Below are positions 11,699 to 22,400 of a DNA stretch of 64,000 nt, piece after piece. Under the pieces are notes generated by a model. The model was not told the origin of the DNA and ran no database searches. It worked only from the letters and a program-made list of their open reading frames with translations. Each line of letters opens with the position of its first letter. The first letter of the stretch is position 1. Source of the stretch: Girardinichthys multiradiatus (lineage: Eukaryota > Chordata > Actinopteri > Cyprinodontiformes > Goodeidae); NCBI RefSeq assembly GCF_021462225.1, contig NC_061812.1:51391848-51455847 (forward strand), in the 5' to 3' direction. Both the position numbers and the translations under genes were made by a program.

Positions 11699-12110
11699 CT
11701 TGATTAAATAATAAAAAGACAAATTTAACTCCATAAAAACCTACCAAGACATGGAAAAGTCATGCACATTGGAAATTTGGCTTTTATGTTTTAAGAAAAC
11801 CACAAGACGTTTCTGTCTTTAGATGTGCAAGACTTGCAGAGACATACCCTGAAGACTTGCAGCTGTGGCTGCATGGAGCTTGTATACACGGCAAACTTAT
11901 TTTAGATATTTATTCATAAAAACCATTTATCATTTTACTTGCGTTACTATGATCCAGAAAAAAAATAAAAATAAAAAACATTGAAGTGTGTTGTACTATG
12001 GTTTGTAGATGTGCAAAGGTAGAGGCTTGTGCATATGCTATACTTTTTGGTGTAACTGCAGGGTGAGGATGTTTGAAACCATCTACCATTTTCCTTCCCA
12101 TTCAAAATGC
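11699..12110 (+). mobile_element. Tc1-like relic, continuation
   Basis: The match resumes with cctaccaagacatgg, then jumps to tgtgcaagacttgcagagac and a 3' terminal part (aaaaccatttatcatttt). A second degraded piece (tagatgtgcaaaggtagagg) follows at about 11998. This fits an internally deleted Tc1 copy split by the MITE-like element on its left. Confidence 0.55.
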
Positions 12111-13395
12111 TGCCTATACAGTATATTAAACATAAATTTCTAATCAGTCTCAAAAACAATCTTTAAAATTATGTTTTACCAATCCATCAATAATTAATCT
12201 TTACAGTATTAAGTACCCATACAGCTGGAATCTCTGTCTTCCATTGGGTTTTAGTCACCTGCTCCGTAGTATCAGAAACAGCAGCAAACGGATTTTCCTG
12301 CTGAGCTGGGTGACAGCAGCAGGGATTACAGCACAGAGAGTCTAGGACTATAACCACAAGAAGGCTACTCCACCGAGCCTGTGGATTAAGATATTTTAAA
12401 AAGCTGCAAACAGGTTTCAGTCCTGTAAATACTTCTGAATTGTGATCTGAGGGCTGGAGCTGCAGCTCTCAGTTAAGCAAGGAGGAAGCTGCAGCTCTAT
12501 CTGCACTCTTATAATTTCGGTATTTCTGGCTGCGGTGCTTTCCAGTTGTGCTTGGCTGGGAAACAGCGCTGAGAGGAAACCGGGAGCAGCTTCAAAGGCA
12601 AACACTGGAGCTGCCTTTTTCCTGTACTACCTCTTCACATTGTGTGCGATGTTTTATTTTGTGTTCAGTAAGTTTCTCATCTGATTTTTGTGGACCTGCT
12701 TTGGTAAGAAACTGAGCCAAGTGAGTCCAAAGAGCAGGACAGAAGGAGAGAGAGGGAGTTTCCTTTTAGAAATGAAACAAGGCCACAGGCGCTAATGTGA
12801 CACGATGAGTAGACAACAGTCACAGGCAGAGGTTACGATAGAACCGAGCTCTGTGTCATGAATAGGAGCAAAGGTGTCTTTTCAAAACTGAAGATTAATT
12901 ATGATTCATCCCAAAGCCCAAGAAATGAGGAAAGTTTTCATTATACTTCAAGCTTTTTCATGTATATTTAAACACTGTAGACAAGTTTTCTTTCTTTTTA
13001 TCATCCTTGCTGTCAACAATTATTTAAATCTACACACAGAGGTCAAAATACAGCTTAAAATAATTTGAGAGTAATCCAAGGCCGTATGGACAGCAGATGA
13101 TATTTGCTTGGTAGCTTCCAGTCTGAATACAGTCCCCACAAGAGGCAAGGTGTTTATTTAATGCAAACTGAAGAGAAGTTCAGATGGCATTAAATGTCTT
13201 TGTTGTTTTCATTGATCTTATTTCATTAGAGAGTATAAGCTGAGCACATTTTATCATTTGGAATTTCATTACCAACCCCATTGTCTTGAGATGCATGTCA
13301 GAACTTAGCACTTACTTTAAGCATGCAGCAGTAAATGACTGCACCATCTAACAACCAGCGTCTGATGTGGCAATAAAGCACGTTTCCTTCATACA
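12111..13395. other. Intergenic, unique-looking
   Basis: No transposon is recognised. The part at about 12210-12780 is less AT-rich than its surroundings and contains several CAGCTG/CTGCAG-like motifs. It could be a regulatory element, but nothing decisive is visible. Confidence 0.35.
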
Positions 13396-14340
13396 GGTGC
13401 ATCTCAATAACTTAAAATATCAGCAAAAAATTGCATTTCCGTAATTTAATTAAAAAGGGAAACTCGTATTCATTCCATTCCATATTCATTGGCTTACAGT
13501 TAATAAAAAAACACAAATATAGTTTGTTGGAAAAGTGGAATATAACATCAGACAAATTAATAAAACAGGATTTTTATTAAAGAAATGTGGGCTTACTGAA
13601 AAGTATGTTCATGTCCTGTAGAGTATATACACTCAATACGTGATCTGGCCTCCTTTTCCATGAATTACTGCATCAGTGCTGAGCGGCATGGAGGCGATCT
13701 GTCTGTGGCTCTGCTGAGGTCTTAAGGAAGCCCAGGTGGCCTTACTAGCAGCCTTCATCTCATGGCTGTTGATGGCTCTGGGTTTCTCCTGACTGGTTTT
13801 GAACAGGTGGGTTTGTTGGCCAATCAAACACAGTGATACCATGGTCATTAAACCAGGTAATGGTACTTTTAGCAGTGTGGATAAGTGTCAAATCCTGCTG
13901 GAAAATGAAATCAGCAGCTCCAGCAGAGGAACTTGATAAAACTCAGTAAACCAACACCAGCAGATGGCATGGCTCCCCAAATCATCACTGACTGTGGAAA
14001 CCTTTCATTGAACCTCAAGCAGCTTAGTCTTGGTGCCATTCCACTCTTCTTCCAGAATGCAACATATGACAATGTGTGATGGTTCTTAAAGCTCTGACTA
14101 GATCTGCTCTCCATGCCTTGTGAATCTCCCTGAAACTCCAATGGGCGTTGCTTGCTGGAAGTTTGGGGTTATCCTGGTTGTGTGTGCATCATTTTCTATC
14201 ACACTTTTTCCCTTCACACAATTTTCTGTTAATATGATTGGATGCAGAATTATTTTCCCCATTCTCCACAACCTAATATTTCTGTTTCAGAAACCCTCTT
14301 TTTATTGATCTGATGTAATATTCTAATCTTCTATAAAAGT
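13396..14340 (-). mobile_element. Degenerate Tc1-like transposon, third family
   Basis: The left end (caggtgcatctcaataactt) is a Tc1-type terminus. Minus-strand frames at 13633-13848 and 13911-14141 encode broken transposase pieces, such as ASLRPQQSHRQIASMP and PQSVMIWGAMPSAGVGLLSF. They are equivalent to the C-terminal and central parts of copies A-C but far more diverged. Frameshifts and deletions throughout. Confidence 0.75.
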
Positions 14341-14862
14341 GAACTGTAAGCTATAAATCATAATAAACACAACTGACACAAATAAACACTAGAAATATTT
14401 GTGATAGATCTATACGAATGTATATTTTTGAATTAAATTTCATGAATGAATAACTTTTGATAATGCTGCGGTATTCTTCATACACCGTACATGTGTCTGT
14501 TTTCTCTGGTGCTCTGGCCTCCTTCCCACAGTTATAAAACATGCAAGTTAGAGTAAATATATGATGCATTGACAGTCATTGCAATGTAATCTTACGTCAC
14601 TTTAACAGCAGATTCTCTCATGCATGGGAGCTTGGGTGTTGTGTTTGCCAAACGAAAGCTGAGTGAGAGTGAGATTGGTGCAAACATGAATGAGCTGCAT
14701 AGGGTCTGTATAGGTATGTTCAGTCGTTAATATGTTCTGTCAGTAAATGATCTATAATGGCATCGTAGTGTTCTGAATTAAACCTACAGAGTCCCATCCC
14801 CAAATGGGCTTCAGCAAGCAATTAAACACCAGTTTTCACAGCAAGATTAGTTAATTACAATA
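14341..14862. other. Intergenic, no gene recognised
   Basis: AT-rich, with nothing recognised. Confidence 0.4.
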
Positions 14863-15165
14863 GCTGCACTGTGGAGAAGTTGTTGGCACTGTTGCCTTGC
14901 AGCAAGAAGGTCCCTGCTTCGAACTTTGGTCTGGTGTCTTTCTGCATGAAGTTTACATATTCTCCCCAGCATGCATGGCTTCTCTCCAGGTACTCCTTCT
15001 TCCTCCTACAGTCGAAAAATGTGACTGTTAGCTTCTATGGTCTCTAAATTGCCCTTAGGTGTGTGTGTGTGTGTGTGTTACCTTGTTATTGATTGGCTCC
15101 CTGTCCACAGGTACCCAGGTTCTCACCCATCTACTACTGGAGATAGGCTCCAATTGCCTGGCCTT
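14863..15165 (+). mobile_element. Degenerate copy of the 8.4-kb SINE
   Basis: It keeps the order of the full-length SINE: ggcactgttgccttgcagca, then gtttacatattctcccc, then ctctaaattgcccttagg. A (GT)n expansion at about 15060-15079 interrupts it. Many substitutions; no target duplication detected. Confidence 0.7.
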
Positions 15166-15535
15166 TGTTGGTTTGCTGTCCACAATGTTCTCATTGACCT
15201 GTCTGCTGTCTTCCTTGGTCTTTATAATGCTGTTTGTTCACTAATGTTCTCTAACAAACCTCTGAGGCCTTCACAGAACTGCTAAATTTATACTGAAGTT
15301 AAATTATACACAGGTGGAAGTTCTATTGTACTGTTTAGACGACCTGTGAAGGCAAGCCCAGGCAATACTGGATTTTATTTATGGGTATCAGAGTAAAGGG
15401 GGCTGAAAACAAATGGCCATCAAGCATTTCTGATGTTTATTTGTAAAACATCTTGTTACCCATGTATTCCACCTCATAATCATGCACTACTTTGCAAGGC
15501 AAAGCAATTCACTTAATTTGGCCATAATCATCACA
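15166..15535 (-). mobile_element. Tc1-like relic (5' region and terminus)
   Basis: Reverse-oriented start of the common Tc1 family: ttccttggtctttataatgc, ctctaacaaacctctgagg, then a terminus with gggtatcagagtaaaggggg. It directly abuts the SINE relic. Confidence 0.7.
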
Positions 15536-16439
15536 GTTATATCACAGCTTCTTCTGCAGTGTCATCAAAAAAATTACAACCCAAGCTTCCTGCTTTGGCC
15601 TTTATACACAAACGTTTTCCCTAAAGCTCCCCACATTATTGTGTACTTCAAATATTGAAAGACCCAGATCTGTTCAGTTTCATATTTAATGTTGTGGTTG
15701 ATTCCTCCCTTCTGAAAGAGTTCGGCTTTAAATTGGAAAAATAAATCGATCTTTGTTTGGTAAAAATTTGTCTTTGGAGGCTCCTTTCATTCTTCTGCTG
15801 ATTGTCCAAAATGCTCATATATTCCACAACTGCTTAGATGTTTTAACCTCTTTCCCAACTTCTATTTCTACTGAGAATTGTTCCTAATACCAAAATTCCA
15901 GATTTATTTGTCTTTTGTAAGCCTAAGAGGTATTTACATACATGAAATATATATTTGTATATATATTTATATTTATATACATGAAATATATATATTTCAT
16001 GTATATAAATACAAAGCTGCTGAGTGCTGTGGATGACAGTGTCCCACTACTGTGGTGTACTGCCCCTTGGTGGTTATATGGTGGACATAGTTCACAATGA
16101 GTGCAGAAATAAGTTATGTTGATGTTTCTAATAATCTAGACAATTCCTTAGAAATGTGATCCCAATTGTAGGAATTCCATAACTAACAAAGACAGCGAGC
16201 ATAAAAATGTTCATCAGTTCTATTTCATTTATTTAATTGTGATATAATGAATTTTACCCACAGTTAAGCAGCTTACTGTTATTTGCCTGGGTCATCCTGA
16301 AATAGGAGCACTACGTTCCACTGTCTAGTATTGTTCCTAAAATAATCATTTGCAATAAAAACCTTTATTTTTTCGATGACTCTCTTTTTTGGGTTTTGTC
16401 CTAAAAAATCTAATCCTCAATACTTAAAATTTTAAGTGG
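15536..16439. other. Intergenic, no gene recognised
   Basis: Contains the AT-rich palindrome annotated at 15974-16007; otherwise nothing recognised. Confidence 0.4.
15974..16007. repeat. 34-bp perfect palindrome
   Basis: The sequence is its own reverse complement, with left arm tatatacatgaaata and right arm tatttcatgtatata around a TATA centre. A related half (acatgaaatatatatttgta) lies just to the left. It can extrude as a cruciform or hairpin; no function inferred. Confidence 0.9.
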
Positions 16440-16980
16440 TTCTTGCAACATGACAAAACAATGTAGAGTACCTTGCAAAACAATTCATACTCGTAGAACT
16501 TTTATGTTGCATTAAAACTATGAATGTTTGTACATTTTATTGCGATTTTATGACAAAGGCCAACACAAAATAGAGTAGAATTGTGAGGCTAATTTACTAC
16601 AACTGCAGCTGCATGTCTTATGGGGTATATCAACCAGCTTTACACATCTTGAAACTGAAATGTTTTCCCATTTTTTGCAAAATAATGGAAGCAGAGACGG
16701 ATGAATGGAGAACGTTTGTGAACATCAGTTATTCCTGAATTCTGGTATTCCAATCTCTTCCATGGCTGCAGGTGTATAACGTTTGGTGAGGAAAAACTTG
16801 ACTGGCCTGCAGACTCCTGACCTCAACCTTCTTCTACACCTTTGGGATGAATTAGAGGGGAGGTTGCAGTTCTGGTTTTCTCATCTAACTATGAAGACAC
16901 TCCAAAACCTTGAGGAAGATGTTTACAGAATAGTTAAATTTGCTATTGTTGGCAACGGGGTTATAATCATATTTAATTAG
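16440..16980. mobile_element. Two unrelated Tc1-like fragments
   Basis: About 16470-16760 is a terminus plus scraps of the common Tc1 family (ccttgcaaaacaattcatac). About 16777-16980 is a + strand fragment of another transposase whose frame encodes LTGLQTPDLNLLLHLWDELE, a decayed form of the SPDLNPIE-LWDEL block that carries the third catalytic residue. Confidence 0.55.
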
Positions 16981-17399
16981 AGTTTTGTGTTGTTTTATCT
17001 TCTGTGAGATCTGTTAAATGTGGTTTGGTTTGGGAGGAAGATTTGCTGTTTGTCTTCCACCAAATATCTAATATTTAACAGTTTTCTGTTTCTCATCTCG
17101 TTCGAATGGCACTGGAACATGAACTAAAATGAAAAAATAACAGGTTACCAATCACACACTTGGTCCTATTTGAACAAAATATGAAACCGAGCTAAAACCA
17201 AAGATGAAAACAAAAAACGGAGGAAGTGATCTCAGTTTGTCTAATGACGCATTTATGTGATTTTTGAAATCGTAGGAATTCTGCGCTGCATTGTTCTTAC
17301 AGTCTTTTAGGGCGAAAACAAAAACCGAATCAGTTCAACAGTAGAGATTCTGCTATACAACCCGACTAATATCCTTTTATTATTTAATATTTAAACTCA

Positions 17400-17950
17400 A
17401 GAAGCAATTCTTGTCTCGCCTTCTTTAACCATTAATCAAATTTACAACGCAGCTTCTGTGTTGAAGGAGCTCACACAAAACGAAGTCTGTGACTAAAGTT
17501 GAAAGATATGATTTATACACAGAACATTGAACGCAACATCAGTTCCTGGTCAAAGCTTACACCGTCAGTGAGATCCAGATGCTTAGAAGTCGGATTCCTG
17601 TGTGGGAATTCGCATGACGCTTTGTTAGGACTTTGTTTCCCGATCCACTGTGCTGTAGGGAGCTTCCCAGAGATGACAGGGGAACATCTGGACGTGGCTC
17701 GACGACTCAGAAATTCAGCGGGCTCTTCGAGCGAGGTAACCTTAGCACAGAAGCTAACTTGGAGCTAGCCCCGAGCTAACTTAAATGCTAGCTAGATAAC
17801 GTCGGCGCTTTGATTTGTTTGACTTCTCGGCTGTGTGTAGACGCACACCGAAGACAACAGCAGCTGTCCGAGCTCTTATTTGGGACATTAACTAACTCAG
17901 AGGCAATTTTTTAACCCGCGTCAGCTTTTCCGTAACTATCTAAGGTTTCT
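17400..17950 (+). promoter_or_regulatory. elk4: Likely elk4 promoter and 5' non-coding exon
   Basis: This stretch is visibly richer in CpG than its neighbours by eye (for example gacgtggctcgacgactc at about 17692 and aacgtcggcgc at about 17799). It sits 1.3-1.8 kb upstream of the first elk4 coding exon. A possible 5'UTR exon ends at 17735 in the donor gag|gtaacc. No TATA box is obvious. The placement fits an ELK-type gene with a non-coding first exon, but the transcription start is not determined. Confidence 0.5.
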
Positions 17951-19245
17951 CCATCAACAAGTGGTCTCTGCTCTGCACAGGGGGGAGCTGCTGGTTGTCT
18001 GACAGCAGAAAGCCGTCTCTTCAGTTTAGAACCCATTCATGTAACTGCATCAAATGTCCGATTCCGTGTAGCTGTTCATCCCCATATCCTCAGCTAAGGT
18101 TTACTGTCCGTGTCATATGTTATATAAACCTCTGTGGTAATCTTCTCTGCAGACTGCGGGTTTCTCACTGTCCTATTTTCCTCTGATATCGACGCTTTTA
18201 ACATGACAGCGTGGGACAGATTGGATCGTGTGTGTGGGTTGAGCTGTGTCCATCTGAGCATGTCTGGATGAGTCGGACCAGATTTATTCTAAGAAGCTTA
18301 AACATCTACACACAGAAACCAACAGATACTGTCAGGGTGGAAGTCATGTTCTGATCAGACATGCTGCTGGTAAAATGCCAGCGATGCCATTAGAAAGCTA
18401 ATGATCATTTTAATATGAAAGGAATCCCTCACAACAGGGTTTGTTTACTTGCTGAGAGTGACTTTTGGCAGAGGGTAGTGGATCTGTCTGACATGCTAGT
18501 ATTCTCTGTTCCAAATCCTGACTGATGGTGACATATTATTGTGTTATTAGTGCCTGGATTTGAACACAGTTGGTTGTTGTTGTTGTTTATGTCCCTCCAT
18601 TCAGAGAACTGGGTTGGGTTGGATCAGTCATTGGCAGATCAAGTACTGATATTTCCTGTTCATTAAACCCATCAGAACTGAGAACTCGTTCATTCTGTAA
18701 ATAAATCAAAGAATAATCGGATAATTATTGGGGTCATGCGTGGTTGTACACATTGGTACAATGACTGCATCCCTTTATTTTCTGTTAGATTAAAAACTGC
18801 TGGGAACCTGTTAGTCTTCAGAAATCAGTCAAAACAGAATCGGAATCTGCCGGTCAGATCTCACAGTAAACAAAAGCGAGTATCTGTCTGAAAATTTCTG
18901 ATCCGTACATCTTTACCTGTGTATCCACCTGCTTTCTCTCAGAAAGGTTAATTAGAGATCCATCAATCAATAAGTCAGAGAGTAGAAGCGAACAGTTTTC
19001 TCTCTCTATCGACTCTGATCGGTGATTGGCAGCTCAAATACAGAGAAATCAGATATTTTCCCCTTCTAGATGTTGTTTTCTAGCTGAAAATGTATTAATA
19101 TGTTGAAAACTGCATGAGAAAGACACCTCAGAACATGTTGGCTGCTTTACTAATAACACCTAAGGCAGAGTGACAGAACCCCACATTTTTCACTTTGATC
19201 TAAGAGTTTAGTGGTTGATTGTTTTTCTCCTCTGTGTTTTCCCAG
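17951..19245 (+). other. elk4 intron 1, no repeats recognised
   Basis: Apparently unique DNA without recognisable transposons, which is unusual in this window. It could retain regulatory sequence. Confidence 0.4.
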
Positions 19246-19253
19246 TAAGCGAC

Positions 19254-19460
19254 ATGGACAACTCTGTCACCCTGTGGCAGTTCCTTCTCCAGCTCCTGTT
19301 GGATTCCAGTAATGAGCAGCTCATCTGCTGGACCAATGAGGAAGGGGAGTTCAAACTGCTGCAGGCCGAGGAGGTGGCCCGGCTTTGGGGAGCCCGCAAG
19401 AACAAGCCTAACATGAACTACGACAAGCTCAGCAGGGCGCTGAGATACTACTACGACAAG
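19254..19460 (+). CDS. elk4: elk4 first coding exon (ETS domain, N-terminal part)
   Basis: The acceptor ttttcccag ends at 19245. ATG lies at 19254 ([20 protein letters not shown]) and the exon ends in RALRYYYDK before the donor gtacgc, phase 0. Chosen start: it matches the ELK-family MD-x3[10 protein letters not shown] beginning. Confidence 0.95.
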
Positions 19461-22400
19461 GTACGCTCCGATGACCTCTGATACCTAAACATGAGCTGGT
19501 GAGTCAGTGTTTCACACCAAAGAGAAAAGTCAAGCCTCGGTGAAGATTTTGGTAACAGCATAAGTTAACAATTCATGTGAAATTCTTGTGATTTTATGCT
19601 TTAGACATCTGGAGTCCTATTCTAGTGGTGTACAGTGACACCAAAACAAAGTAGTGCAAAAATGTGAAGTGGAAGGAAATCATAAATGTCTTGCATTTTG
19701 TATTCAGCCACGCTATATCAATACTTTCACTCCAGTTATAGCTGCCAGTGTTTGGGGGTGTGTCTCCACTATCTTTATATATTTAGAAACATCAATTTTA
19801 AACTTTTGCTAACAGCTCAAGTTCAGTCAGATTGAGTGGTGAGTGTGTGTGAAAATCAGTGTTGCCACTGATTTACAATTAGACTTGGACTGAGCCAAGT
19901 CAGTGGTGAGCTTCTGCCACAGGTTCAAGTCTTTAGCAGCCTCTACCGGGTTTTCCAGTATCGCCCCATATTTACCTCCATCCATCTTCCCGTTTATTCT
20001 GACCAGCTTCCTTTTCCCTGCAGAAGAAAAGCCTCCCTGCAGCATGATGCTGCCACAGCCATTGCCCCTTTTCCACTGGCTGTACTCGACTCGATATGCG
20101 AGCGTTTCCATTACTGTTTTTTCCATACCGGTACCTACTTTTTTGGTCCGACCGGGGCAGAGTCGGGACTACATGTGACGTGAACAGACTGCTGTTCACT
20201 GATTGGCCGTGGGACCAGGAGAAATGAGAAGGTTTTTGTTGAGACAGTGCAGGAAAAAGTTAATAAAACTCAAGAACAACTAGAATAATATTAAGGACCA
20301 CAGTGGCTGGAGCAGGTCATACATGTAATTTGACCATTTATGGGTCATAAACCAGCCTGAAGGCTGACAGAAAAGAAAAAGGACAAATCAGCTTTTTGAA
20401 TTACACACAGAGAGCTGTATTTAATAACATCCTAAATCAGCTGATCACACATAAAATCAGCTGTTCAGAGGCACAAACATTTCCCCCAAAACAAAACCAC
20501 CATGAAACAAAGTGTTTGGTTCGGACCTTTATTGACGGTCCTGCAGGAGGAGGGAGCAGGCAGAGAGCACCTGCCCAGAATCAGACTGCTTGCATCGGAT
20601 CCAACGGTAGAAAAGCCCCGGTGAATTCACGGAGAACGAATATCCAGCCTAAAACTAACTTCAAAGGTCATAAGTTCACAGTTTTGTGTTTTTAAGTCCT
20701 TGCCCTCATTATTGCCATGAGACAAAAAACCTCCTCATAAAGCCCAAAATTGTAACTTCTTCTGGCAAACCTTGGAGCTTCACCATCCAGACAGCAGCTT
20801 CTCTCCTCTCTGCTTCTCCTGCCACATCCACCTTACATCAGAACCCCTGAGCCTTATTTTAGAAGTTCTGGCTGAGCTGTGGTCCAGATAATTATCACAG
20901 TGGATCATTTTAGACATAAAAACATAAATAAGACATTCTTGTATAAATATTAATACAAACCTTGTATTACAGATTACTTTAATGTGACAATGTAACACAG
21001 TAACGTTAATAGCAGCACAGCTCTACACTCACGGCTGGAGCCGTCGGCAGGTCAGTGGAAACGTAAGTGATACGGAACCGTACCGAGCAGAGCCGCGCCG
21101 GCTAAAACCAGCCAGTGGAAGAGGGGCACATGTTTCAAAGTGGTGAGGGTGTTTTATCAGGGTTGGAGTGGGTGATCCAGCAAAAAAATCACACCATTAT
21201 TAAAAAAAATCAAATCACAGAATTTTATCACCATTTACCTTCATAAAATCTTTAAAAACACATAATGGAGCATTTAGGTCAAGGTGTATTTTGAAACATA
21301 TTTTATTCAGTTTTCATAATTTTGCCAACTTGTACACAGCTGAGATTTATTAAATATACAAGCATACTTAAGATTGCAGGTACATTTTGTCTTAAACTGA
21401 TTTTATTTGACTCATAGAAAATCATTTTAGTTAAAAAGAAATTCTTCTCTGATGTACTTTTGCTACATAATGAAGATATACCAGTATTCAAACTTTATAC
21501 CATGATTATAGCAAACCAGTTAGTTTAAATTCAGCATGATTGTTGATTTTCCTTTTTTTGTTCTTCTAATGTCCTTACACACTCACCAACACACGCTGAA
21601 GTTTTCTGAATTCTTTTTCACTTGTCAGGCATAAGTTTCACAATGCACCCAATTCTGTCATTTAAAGTTCAGAGCGCTTATTACATTGCTAAGGCTCTTA
21701 TTGTGAAGGTTTCCCTTCCTGATGCTATAAAGAAGAGGGAAACACCTCATTATTTGCCCTGTCTTGCAAAGTCAAAGCTGAGCCAATAAATCTGACAAGC
21801 TGTTAACAAGTTAAATACATAAAACAGGTCTTTTGAGGAGCACCAACATCTTGCTTGATGTTAACAGCTGCTGGAGGAGAGCGCTGGTCTTGTATGAAGT
21901 GCAGCTAGAAAGTCCAAATTACAGCTACATTTAAAAGTTATGGTCGTTGGTTGTTTAAATAACCCTGGCGTACTTAAGACCAGTAACTCTTTCATCCCTT
22001 CAACATGAATTCATGAAGCTGAAGGAAGCCGATGTGTCTGAGTGAGGTCACAGAACCGCAGCACATGGAATATACACTATAGACGATCCCACAGTCTCTC
22101 TGCTTTGGCAGATCATCCATGTATTGTAACCCTTCAAGATCTAATATCATCCTCGTGCAGCTCTAGTTCTGGGTGATATACAGTCTTAGTTTTCTTCCAC
22201 TCAGATCTTGTTCCAGGTGAACCAGAGAAACATCTCCCACATGTTTCTTCTGTCCCCTACATGGTTTGTCTTCCATTAACACCAGATTTGTGGAGTGCAC
22301 TGTTAATAGTTTTCTTGCCTACAGCTGTGAATCTCTACAGCTCCTCTCTTGGCTGCTTCTCTTATTAATTGCTCACCATGCCTGGCCTGTCAGTTAAGGT

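Noticed and set aside
17499..17768. 89-codon frame across the elk4 promoter region
   Set aside because: Runs through the proposed splice donor and has no homology; upstream non-coding exon is more likely.
20396..20695. 99-codon frame repeated exactly at 31241-31540
   Set aside because: Repetition reflects the two near-identical transposon copies, not selection on a protein; kept only as a possible helicase trace in the findings.
20780..20998. 72-codon frame repeated at 30938-31156
   Set aside because: Same reason: copy similarity within the TGCCCC element, no domain.
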